Of a stretch of DNA of 64,000 nucleotides, positions 1 through 8,859 are shown piece by piece. This DNA is from Dipteris shenzhenensis. Lineage: Eukaryota; Polypodiophyta; Polypodiopsida; Gleicheniales. A program made the translations under genes and the position numbers. The notes beneath the pieces are model-generated. The model worked only from the letters and a program-made list of their open reading frames with translations. It had not been told where the DNA came from and made no database searches. The stretch's first letter is position 1. Each line of letters starts with the position of its first letter. The DNA is taken from NCBI GenBank assembly GCA_047967505.1, contig CM106538.1. One strand, given 5' to 3'.

Positions 1-296
1 AATGGGGGAATACACACAAAGGTGGAGGCTGAAAATAGTTTTCCTCTTCTTAATTGTGTAAGCCAAAAGAACTCTAGTACAAAGAAATAGAAGAACCCTA
101 TATGTGGGTCTCAAACCAAACTCAACTCACTAAGGTGGCATACTAACTGAGCCACAAACTAGAGTAGATAAGGATAGCTGTCATCCAGTTATTATTCATG
201 GGCGGTGTACCAACCGCATCTCCAGCTAACAGGTTGGTGACATAAATGCACAACAGTCACCCTGGCATATCGCGAGTGGAGCTCGATATCTCAACA
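1..296 (-). repeat. 3' LTR of Copia-A (truncated by window start)
   Basis: Matches 5221-5516 with about 10 substitutions. On the element strand it begins TGTTGAGATATC. The distal ~55 bp, present in the other LTR at 5166-5220, are missing only because the window starts here. Confidence 0.95.
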
Positions 297-3200
297 CTCC
301 CCCTCGAGCTCAATCCCAATTCCTGCACACCAAGCAGGTCTCTGAACTTGCGCAGCTTCTCTGCGCCCAATGCTTTCGTGAAGATGTCAGCTACCTGATC
401 CTCTGTGCTGACATAAACTAGATCAATGAGACCTAGTAAAACCTTCTCCCGCACATAGTGATAATGCACCTCAATGTGCTTTGTTTTGGCATGAAAGACT
501 GGGTTCTTTGCCAAATGTATACTACTCATGTTGTCACAATAAATGACAACTGGCCCATCTGTAGACTGATGCATATCATAGAGTAGCTTATGCAACCAAG
601 CTACCTCACATGCAGCCATTGCTGCACCCCTGTACTCAGCCTCTGTGCTCGACAAGGCAATTGTAGGCTGTTTCTTGCTGCTCCAAGTGACTGCAGCACT
701 CCCAAAAGAGAACACATATCCACTGGTAGATCGTCTATCAGAAATGCTACCAGCCCAATCAGCATCAGTGTATCCATGCAACTGTATCTGAACCCCAGCC
801 TCATAAAATAGTCCATACTGCAATGTGGACTTCACATACCTGAGTATGCGTCTAGCCGCATCCAAATGCGGTTTCCTTGGAGCCTGCATAAACTGACTTA
901 CCAACCCAATAGCATAGCTCAAATCTGGCCTGGTAATAGTCATGTAAATCAAACTTCCTACTATGCGTCTGTACATAGTAGGGTCTTCCAGAAGCTCACC
1001 TGCATCTGTGCTTAGCTTCACATTCTGCTCCAAAGGAACTGAAATGGGCTTACAGCCTGTCATCCCATATTTGGACAGCATGTCCAATCCATACTGCCTC
1101 TGCAAGAGCTGTATCCCACTTGGTGATCTAATCACCTCAATGCCCAAGAAATAACGCAGCTCTCCCAAATCCTTCATCTCAAACTTCTGCCTCAATAGCA
1201 TTTTCACATGAAGGATATCTTCATCACTATCACCTGTGATGATCAAATCATCAACATAAATGACCAGCAGCATAATCCCTTTCTCTGTTTTTCTCACATA
1301 GAGTGAGAAATCTGCCTTGGAAATCTGAAAGCCAATAGTGACAAGATACTGTCCTATCTTGTCAGACCATGCTCTAGGTGCTTGCTTCAAGCCATACAAG
1401 GCTTTCTTCAACCTGCAAACAAACTCAGGATGAATAGCATGAACATAACCTGCTGGCTGCTCCATAAAGACCTCTTCTTGCAAATCACCATGCAAGAAGG
1501 CATTCTTTACATCCATCTGATGTAAAGACCATCCCTTTGATGCAGCCATAGCAATGGCTGCTCTTACGGTTGCCATCCTTGCAACCAAGCTGAAAGTTTC
1601 TTCATAATCAATGCCATATGTCTGTGCATACCCCTTGACAACTAATCTTGCCTTGTATCTATTCACAGAACCATCTGCATTGTGCTTGATCTTATAAACC
1701 CACTTACAGCCAATTGCATTCTTGCCTTTAGGCAAAGTCTCCAATTCCCATGTAGCATTAGCATCCAAGGCATCCATTTCTTCATCCATGGCTTTCTCCC
1801 ATTTTTCATTTCCCATGGCTTGCTCAAAAGAAGTGGGTTCTGGTTCCTGTATGACTTTGACCATATAGGCATAGTGAATGGTTGTAAATCCATCATATTT
1901 CAGCCTATCCACAGGATACCTAACCTTGGTAGACCTGCGCAAAATAGGCTCACTTCCAGGTGCTCTCAAAACATCCCTGGTCTTCCTTAGTCCAGGTGTA
2001 ACAACAGAAGGAATACCCAACTCATCATCAATGCTCTGTTCTGAGCCACTGGATTCACCATCCACACAAGAGTGACCTGCATTCACATCAAACATGGGCT
2101 GATCTACCTTCTCTTTTCCTTTTCGTGATACCTGCATACCACTCTCTGCATTGCTTTGTGGGGATTCTCCTGATCTCAATCTACCTGTCCATGGCGAAGC
2201 ATGTGAACCACTGGTAGAGGACACTCCAGGTCCACTGATATTTTGTGATTGATGCTGTGCATTCTGTGCAGCATTACCATTTTGTGCATCTACATCAATC
2301 ATCACATTTACTGGTTTATACCAGCTGCTCATCTCATCAAAAACAACATCTCTGCTCACTGTGAACTTACTTGTAGAAGGGTTATAGCATGTATACCCTT
2401 TCTGCTGCAGAGAATAACCAATAAAGACGCACTTCTCAGCTTTTGGATCCAACTTGGACCTCAACTCATCTGGCACATGGACATAAGCAATGCAACCAAA
2501 AATCTTCAAATGAGAAATATCTGGTTTCCTACTAGTATACATCTCCTCTGGCGTCATGCCATGTATTGCTACAGTGGGAGTCCTGTTCATTATATAGACT
2601 GCTGTAGCAACTGCTTCAGCCCAATAATAATCTGGTAGATCTTTTTCATTTAGCATAGCCCGAGACACCTCTCCAATATGCCTGTTTTTTCTTTCTGCAA
2701 TTCCATTTTGCTGTGGGGTATGACTGCATGAATATTGCTGCTTTATACCATGCTCCTGCAAGAACCTTGCAAACTCATTTGAGAGGTACTCTCCCCCTCC
2801 ATCTGACCTTAGGCATTTTATTTGTAGGCCTGTTTCTTTTTCATCCATAGCTTTGAAAGCTTTGAAGTGCCCAAACACTTCACTTTTCTTTTTCATAAAA
2901 TACACCCACAATTTTCTGCTGAAGTCATCAATAAATGTGACAAAATAGTGACAGCCTCCAATAGATGCAGCTTTTGTAGTCCACACATCAGAGTGGATTA
3001 ATTCCAATGGTTTTTTACTCTCTTGAACATGCCTAGGAAAAGGTTTCCTTGCCTGTTTCCCAAATTGACAGGCTTCACAAATCTTGTGCATTTCTGCAAC
3101 CTTGAATTTTGGCAATCCTGCAACAATATTTTGGGCTTGCATTGATTTAAGTCGCTGTATATTAACATGACCAATGCGTTTGTGCCAGATATCAATATCT

Positions 3201-4636
3201 GCAACTACACCGGTCCCATGTGCAAACATTGCTGCACTCAATTCAGGCATGTCTGCATCCAACGTAAACATCCTGCCCTTCTTCTTTCCTTTTGCTATGA
3301 AGCGACCATTATTTTTCATATCCTCAACAAAGCATCCATGAGGATTAAATCTGACCTGCAAGCCCTGCTCAACCATCTGACCAATAGAAACCAGGTTCTT
3401 GGTGATGTTCGGGACATGAAATACATCAGACAAGTATTTCTTTTTCCCATCCTGCATAGACAAAGGAATTTTGCCAATCTGCACAATAGGATGTGCAGTA
3501 TCATCACCAATCTCCACAAATCCTGGTTTTTCCATTTTTCTTGCATCCTGCATCCATTCAACGTGACCTGTCATGTGGTTTGACGCACCCGAGTCAACAT
3601 ACCATACATCATTGCTTTCTTCTGCACTTGTTACAGAATTTGTCATATGCTGCACCATAAACAAATGCTCATTTCTGTCATCACCCTGTCTACTAGAGGA
3701 TGCATAATTGCCTTGCTGCAATTTTCCATTCATAATGTCATTCTGCTTTTTATAGCAGTCCTTAGCCATATGACCCATTTTGCCACAATAGTAGCATTCA
3801 ATATTGCTGTTTGCATTTTGGCCTCTCTGCCATCCACCACGGCCTCTTTGGCTCCCCCTGCCTCTAGAGTTCCCACGTCCTCCTGCATAGGACTGGTTTT
3901 CTTGCGTTTGCTGCATATTCTGATTTTTACCACGGCCTGCAGATCGGCCTCCTCTACCTCTGCCTCTACCTCTGCCAGCATTTGAGTAGAAGACAGTTTC
4001 TTTTGAAGTTCCTGCTGAAGAAGATGCACCCCCATTTCTCTGCTCTTCAGAAATTAGAAGAGCAATCAACTCCTCAAAATCAGGAAAGTTTTCACGGACG
4101 GCAATGGATGTCCGGAACTGTGCATAATCCTTTCCTAGACCATTCAAGGTCACAGAAACCAAATCGTCATCATCCACTGGTGACCCAATGGAAGCAAGTG
4201 CATCTGCAATTTTCTTCACTTTCATGTGGTAGTCATTTATGCTCAAATTTTCTCTCTGCACATTGTGCAACTCCTGTTTGAGTTGCATTTTCCTGGCTTG
4301 CATATTTGTGCTATACATTTTTGCCAAAGTATCCCATGCCTCCTTTGGCGTATTTGCATCCTGAATATGCACAATCATGGAGTCCGAAATACTGATAGAC
4401 AGCCAGTACATAACTTTCCTGGCTCTCTCATGCCATCCTTTGAATTCCTGCATTTCCTGTTGACTGGGAACATTAGGAAGAACAGGTTCTTCTTCATTTC
4501 CTATAATGAATTCCCAATAGCCTTTTCCCATCAAGAAATTCGTCATTCTAAACTTCCATGCCTGGAAGTTGTTCTTGTCAAGCTTTTCAGTGACAATCTG
4601 TGAAAGAGAATCAGATGCCATTACAGAACACTGCAA
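257..4636 (-). CDS. Copia-A gag-pol polyprotein, intact
   Basis: Single 1459-codon ORF encoding all functions for retrotransposition. In order: a Gag domain of the UBN2 type (about residues 20-205), an RG-rich stretch (221-268), a CCHC zinc knuckle (281-294), an aspartic protease with D348-S-G, and an integrase with zinc-binding H485/H490/C520/C523 and catalytic D550, D612 and E648 (35 residues between the last two). Then comes a reverse transcriptase with YVDD at 1127-1130 and RNase H with D1291, E1334 and D1368 as likely catalytic residues. Met6 may be the real start, since MASDSL is followed by the conserved Gag N terminus. The TGA stop lies inside the 3' LTR, about 38 bp past its boundary. 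No frameshift separates gag and pol, as is usual in plant copia elements. No in-frame nonsense codon and no missing catalytic residue was seen, so the element could be mobile. Every glutamine is written CAA or CAG, which argues that the nuclear code here is standard. Confidence 0.97.
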   Translation of the reverse strand: MQCSVMASDSLSQIVTEKLDKNNFQAWKFRMTNFLMGKGYWEFIIGNEEEPVLPNVPSQQEMQEFKGWHERARKVMYWLSISISDSMIVHIQDANTPKEAWDTLAKMYSTNMQARKMQLKQELHNVQRENLSINDYHMKVKKIADALASIGSPVDDDDLVSVTLNGLGKDYAQFRTSIAVRENFPDFEELIALLISEEQRNGGASSSAGTSKETVFYSNAGRGRGRGRGGRSAGRGKNQNMQQTQENQSYAGGRGNSRGRGSQRGRGGWQRGQNANSNIECYYCGKMGHMAKDCYKKQNDIMNGKLQQGNYASSSRQGDDRNEHLFMVQHMTNSVTSAEESNDVWYVDSGASNHMTGHVEWMQDARKMEKPGFVEIGDDTAHPIVQIGKIPLSMQDGKKKYLSDVFHVPNITKNLVSIGQMVEQGLQVRFNPHGCFVEDMKNNGRFIAKGKKKGRMFTLDADMPELSAAMFAHGTGVVADIDIWHKRIGHVNIQRLKSMQAQNIVAGLPKFKVAEMHKICEACQFGKQARKPFPRHVQESKKPLELIHSDVWTTKAASIGGCHYFVTFIDDFSRKLWVYFMKKKSEVFGHFKAFKAMDEKETGLQIKCLRSDGGGEYLSNEFARFLQEHGIKQQYSCSHTPQQNGIAERKNRHIGEVSRAMLNEKDLPDYYWAEAVATAVYIMNRTPTVAIHGMTPEEMYTSRKPDISHLKIFGCIAYVHVPDELRSKLDPKAEKCVFIGYSLQQKGYTCYNPSTSKFTVSRDVVFDEMSSWYKPVNVMIDVDAQNGNAAQNAQHQSQNISGPGVSSTSGSHASPWTGRLRSGESPQSNAESGMQVSRKGKEKVDQPMFDVNAGHSCVDGESSGSEQSIDDELGIPSVVTPGLRKTRDVLRAPGSEPILRRSTKVRYPVDRLKYDGFTTIHYAYMVKVIQEPEPTSFEQAMGNEKWEKAMDEEMDALDANATWELETLPKGKNAIGCKWVYKIKHNADGSVNRYKARLVVKGYAQTYGIDYEETFSLVARMATVRAAIAMAASKGWSLHQMDVKNAFLHGDLQEEVFMEQPAGYVHAIHPEFVCRLKKALYGLKQAPRAWSDKIGQYLVTIGFQISKADFSLYVRKTEKGIMLLVIYVDDLIITGDSDEDILHVKMLLRQKFEMKDLGELRYFLGIEVIRSPSGIQLLQRQYGLDMLSKYGMTGCKPISVPLEQNVKLSTDAGELLEDPTMYRRIVGSLIYMTITRPDLSYAIGLVSQFMQAPRKPHLDAARRILRYVKSTLQYGLFYEAGVQIQLHGYTDADWAGSISDRRSTSGYVFSFGSAAVTWSSKKQPTIALSSTEAEYRGAAMAACEVAWLHKLLYDMHQSTDGPVVIYCDNMSSIHLAKNPVFHAKTKHIEVHYHYVREKVLLGLIDLVYVSTEDQVADIFTKALGAEKLRKFRDLLGVQELGLSSRGSVEISSSTRDMPG
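297..308 (-). other. polypurine tract of Copia-A
   Basis: Minus-strand sequence CTCGAGGGGGAG sits directly upstream of the 3' LTR start, the place where plus-strand DNA synthesis is primed in LTR retrotransposons. Confidence 0.85.
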
Positions 4637-5153
4637 AATATTCTGTCACTGCAAAAAACACAGCTTTTGCCTCACACGGGCAGATCTGCAAAACTGACGA
4701 AAGTGGTATTTCACCACACAGTCACTTCCTAGTGACGATTTTGCATCAACAGGCAACAGGCATGAATCTGCAACTCCCAATATCTCTGCACACAGGCATA
4801 CGATGCAATTTCTGCGGCACCTTTCCACCGACTAGCCGCGCATTGGTCGCACAGCAAAAAACAGGGCCTTTTTCTGAGTGCCTGCGAAGAACTTCCGCCT
4901 TCAAAACGGGCCCCAAAACGGCCTCAAATCAGAAAAATAAAGTCACTGAGGGCTTTGCCCATGTCCGCAACATATACTGTACTCTCGCCACACCGCGAAG
5001 GGCGTCTCAATTTGAAACAGTGCACTCCTGCACTTCTGGCTGTGCTACTTGCAGAGATTTGCTCCCAAACTCGAAATAGGAAAGCAACACTTGTCCTCTT
5101 ACCAGGACACCACAAACTTGGCTTGCTTTCTTGAGCTCCTTACCACGAACAAG
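4637..5153 (-). other. Copia-A untranslated leader
   Basis: About 517 bp between the primer binding site and the gag-pol start. It has no recognisable coding content and should carry the packaging and dimerisation signals of the RNA, by analogy with other LTR elements. The ORFs crossing it on either strand have no family features. Confidence 0.8.
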
Positions 5154-5165
5154 GCTCTGATACCA
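5154..5165 (-). other. primer binding site (initiator tRNA-Met) of Copia-A
   Basis: Minus-strand TGGTATCAGAGC directly follows the 5' LTR. This is the standard plant primer site complementary to the 3' end of initiator tRNA-Met. Confidence 0.95.
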
Positions 5166-5516
5166 TGTGAAGATTGTGGAGAGAGGGAAGGAGTCTCACT
5201 TGCAGCTTTCTCACATGCACAATGGGGGAATACACACAAAGGTGGAGGCTGAAAACAGTTTTCCTCTTCTTAGTTGTGTAAGCCAAAAGAACTCTAGTAC
5301 AAAGAAATAGAAGAACCCTATATGTGGGTCTCAAACCAAACTCAACTAACTAAGGTGGCATACTAACAGAGCCACAAACTAGAGTAGATAAGGATAGCTG
5401 TCATCCAGCTATTGTTCGTGGGCGGTATACCAACCGCATCTCCAGCTAACAGGTCGGTGACATAAATGCACAACAGTCACCCTGGCATATCGTGAGTGGA
5501 GCTCGATATCTCAACA
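5166..5516 (-). repeat. 5' LTR of Copia-A (351 bp)
   Basis: Bounded by TGTTGA...TTCACA on the element strand, next to the tRNA-Met primer site on one side and chromovirus sequence on the other. A possible promoter TATA (ACATATAGG) lies about 190 bp from its start on the minus strand. Its high similarity to 1-296 defines it as an LTR. Confidence 0.95.
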
Positions 5517-6932
5517 ATTCGTTCCGATCTTGTAGAAAACATTAGAAATGAACTTGAACATGATGTTTTTTATGCACCTATTCTTCAAAAGATTAAGGAA
5601 AGTTTCATTTGTTGAATGGTAATTTATATTGCCGTGATAGACTTTGTGTACCATGTGATTCACCTTTGAGATGGAAAATCTTGTATGATTGTCATGATGC
5701 TCCATTTTCGGGACATGTTGGATATAACAAAACATACAGCAAGGTTCAAAAATCATTTTATTGGCCTACACGAAAGCGTGATGTTTGTCGCTATGTCCAA
5801 GAATGCTTACAATGTCAACAAGTGAAGGTGGAACAACATAAGATGCCTGGTAAGATGCAACCTTTGGATATACCTTTTAGGAAGTGGGAATCAATATCCA
5901 TGGATTTAATTACTAAACTACCTACAGCTCGAGGGGGATATGGTACCATTTTTGTCATCGTTGATCGTCTTACCAAAATGGCACATTTCTTTCCTATGAA
6001 AAAGACTGATGGTGCTCGAGGTAGCTAAGTTGTTTGTGAAAGAAATTTTCCGATTGCATGGGATGCCTAAAAGAATTGTGTTAGATAGGGATTCCAAATT
6101 TACTTCTAATTTTTGGAAGGTCACATTCAAAGCAATTGGGACGGAGCTTAAGATGAGTACAGCTTTTCACCCATAGACAGATGGAGAAACTGAAAGGGTT
6201 AATCACGTACTTGAGGATATGCTTCGAATGTATGTTAATGAGAAGCAAACAAATTGGACTGAATTCCTATCCTTAGCCGAGTTTGCTTATAATAGTTCAT
6301 GGCATAGCTCCATTCAAATGACTCCATTTGAAGCCATGTATGGTCAGAATTGCCACACTCCTCTGAATTTTGCGGATCCTTAAAATAGAGTCAAAGTGTC
6401 TAGACAAATTCTTGAGAGGATGGATGAGGAAGTGAAACTGATTCGGAAGAGCATTCAAAGAGCATAAGACAGGCAAAAGCATTACTATGATAAGAAGCGG
6501 TCTTTCTGTGAATTTCAGATTGGGGAGATGGTATTTCTGAAAGTAATACCTAAACGCAGTAATCTAATCCTTGGGCAGGATAGAAGACTCTCACCTCATT
6601 TCACAGGACCTTTTAAAATCTTAAAGAGGGTGGGAATGCTTGCATATCAACTTGAACTACCTGAGAACATAAAAGTGCATCCTGTTTTCCATGTCTGTCT
6701 ATAGAAATCTTATGTTGCCAACCCAACTCATATTTTGCAAGACAAATCTAGGATCAAGGAGGATGGGACTTTGAAAATCGAACCTGAATATATATTGGAT
6801 AGGAACACGAAGCGGCTTAGGAATAGAACAATAGAAGAAGTTTTGGTTAAGTGGGATGCTTATCCTGTAGAAGATGCTTCATGGGTAGACTTAGATACCT
6901 TACTTACTGAGTTTCCTTCATTTAAACTATGA
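5517..6932 (+). pseudogene. Ty3/gypsy chromovirus integrase plus chromodomain, decayed
   Basis: The C-terminal pol region of a chromovirus. It starts in the RNase H-integrase linker, then shows the HHCC zinc module (HDAPFSGH ... CLQC, about 5690-5815). The integrase core follows, with catalytic Asp at the SMDLI motif, Asp at LDRDSKF and Glu in the TDGETER block. The C terminus (about 6770-6930) has a chromodomain-like pattern ending in EEVLVKWDAYP, which in this family directs integration to marked chromatin. A small deletion near 6020 shifts the frame. Nonsense codons at 6174, 6381, 6465 and 6702 break it; the first replaces the Gln of the conserved HPQTDG block. Protease and reverse transcriptase lie outside the window because Copia-A split the element. 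It cannot make a working protein. Confidence 0.9.
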
Positions 6933-6944
6933 GTACAGAGTTCC

Positions 6945-8056
6945 TGAAGAGGGAACGGATGTGACCCTCCAATTTCGTATATGAAATATTTTGGAATATA
7001 TATCATAGATAGTGTTCAAAAAGGATGGTTTTGATGTTTTGAAGGTTTTGGGAAAGTTTGGTGTTGGTCGAAAAATTTTGGTTTTTGTCCATTATGGTGT
7101 CGGCTGGATTTTGAGTTGATTAGAGAAATAATTTGAAGAAACTCTGTATGAGAAAGTTTTAGATCTTGTTGAGTAGAAAAACTTTGTCCTAGTGAAAAAT
7201 TTGTGGTTCACTCGTTTGCATGCCTGTATGGAGGTCAGAAGTTGCTAACAAAGTGGTTTTGAGCTAAAAGTGCATCTAGATTTCCGTGTCGAGTTGTAGG
7301 CATTAGACGGAGGTCAAGATGGAAGAGTTAGCCATGAAAGGTCAAATGCAAAGGGAAAGAAGAGGGTCCGATCTTCGAGATGAGCTATTGAGCTTGTCCA
7401 TTGGATCTACGAGGCAGGCGTGGTGATGCTTCGAACAGGGAAGTTTTCATGCCTTTTATTAAAAAAAAAAAAAAGAGATGAGATTCCGGACGCGTTTGCT
7501 ATCAAAAGCGCACGCTGAAAGAAGGTGAAAAGCACATGCACGCTTTTCGAGAAAAGCTGTTTTTGGCCGAATTTGGGGGCATTTGGCCGTCTTTTTTTCG
7601 AGTCGTGAAAGGCTATAAAAGAAGAGGAGATCACGAGAAGAAGAACACACAATCCAACGCACGCATATCGAGGCTGAGCGAAAGAGAAGAGAAGGCACGC
7701 ATCTCGAGGTTGCTCGAGCAAAGAGAAGGCACGCATATCGAGGCACTACGAAAGTGACAATTAGTGCATGCGAATCGAGGCAGTGCAAAGAAGAAGATAA
7801 GATCAAGAGTGAGAGTGAGAGTGTGATTAAGATTCGATCATTTGATCATCTGATTTGAACATCTTCGTGTGAGTGAGTGAGAGTGAGATAGCTCGGGGGT
7901 GGACAGGTGGTTCGAGCTCCTTCACGGAGTGATTCTTCTCCAAAATTATTGTGAAGACTCATCAGTTTGATTCATATTGCAATCTCTCTTCTTGTTCATT
8001 CGTGATTATTATCTTGCTACAATTTTGATCGTGATTGTGAAAGAACGGTGCGTGAC
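6945..8056 (+). repeat. probable 3' LTR of the chromovirus, with polypurine tract
   Basis: A purine run (GAAGAGGGAACGGA, about 6945-6959) is followed at 6960 by TGTGACCC, a typical gypsy LTR start. A candidate end in GTGACA falls at 8056, giving an LTR near 1.1 kb. Only one LTR is in the window, so the right end is an inference. It contains a TATA box at 7612 and a degenerate ~35-bp tandem repeat built on ACGCATATCGAGGC at 7678-7785. Confidence 0.55.
7610..7618 (+). promoter_or_regulatory. TATA box within the chromovirus LTR
   Basis: CTATAAAAG in an otherwise GC-moderate region, about 650 bp into the LTR. This is the expected place for the U3/R boundary of a gypsy LTR. Confidence 0.45.
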
Positions 8057-8099
8057 AGAAAAGCTATCTTTTAAGGTTGGTATGGGAAAGAACACTCTA

Positions 8100-8245
8100 T
8101 CTCTGTAAAATGTCGCTATAGGAAACTGTCTCAGTGTTGCTATATAACGACCATTCACAAGTCTAATAAGTGTCGCTATATAGCCACGCTCTTTAAACAT
8201 CGCTATATAGCGAAGCTTGCCTAAAGTTGCTATATAGCAACACTT
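8100..8245. repeat. series of CGCTATATAGCG palindromes
   Basis: At least five copies of a palindromic core, TGTCGCTATATAGC or variants, spaced 20-40 bp in about 145 bp. Several are perfect 12-bp inverted repeats and each contains TATATA. It lies just outside the inferred LTR end. Function unknown. Confidence 0.7.
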
Positions 8246-8529
8246 AACGAATCCCGCTTTGATTATCAATGATTAGCGCCCCACGCACGCTATACATGGA
8301 TGCTTAAGCATCGGAATAGGGCCCGTGTGTAGTACTATAGTCTTGTATCCAATAGAATAAAAGATAGTCATCTATCAACATCCATAAGACAAAATAGTCA
8401 TGTGGTTGGTTGGTATAGAATAAAGAGTGAGATGTAGTTCGATATTAAAATCAATATACAATATAGTAAGTTTAATCAATCAACAAAATTAAACATAGAG
8501 TATTAAGACGAAAGATAGTGAGACAAAGT

Positions 8530-8855
8530 GTAGGTGTGTGCATGCATGTGCACACATCATGCTTGCACGCATGCATGTGTGTGTGTGCATGCGTGCATGC
8601 ATGGGTGTGTGTGTGTGTATGTGCATGCATGTGTGTGCACATGCACACGTGCATGCGTGCATGTGTGTCTGTGTGTGTGTGTGCGCATGCATCCATGCAT
8701 GGGTGCATGCGTGTGTGCGCATGCACATGTATGCGTGCATGTGCATGTGTGTGTGCACATGCACATGCGTGCATGTGTGTGTGTGTGTGTGAGTGCACGT
8801 GCATGCCCTTGCTCGCATGCATGCACTCACACACTCATGCATGCATGCACATTTC
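8530..8855. repeat. TG/CATG compound microsatellite
   Basis: About 320 bp of alternating purine-pyrimidine sequence made of TGTG runs and TGCATG blocks, able in principle to adopt left-handed Z-DNA. The Cys/His/Met/Val-rich ORFs open on both strands across it are artefacts of the repeat. Confidence 0.92.
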
Positions 8856-8859
8856 TTTT

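Larger units (their letters stand above)
1..5516 (-). mobile_element. Copia-A: near-complete Ty1/copia LTR retrotransposon
   Basis: Full element read on the minus strand: 5' LTR (5166-5516), tRNA-Met primer site, leader, single intact gag-pol ORF, polypurine tract and 3' LTR (1-296, cut by the window edge). The two LTRs differ at about 10 of the 296 positions I could compare, so the insertion is fairly recent, though not brand new. Its 5' LTR abuts a chromovirus integrase region at 5517, so it landed in an older element. The target-site duplication cannot be checked because the other flank lies outside the window. A truncated relative occurs at 25437-26446. Confidence 0.96.
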
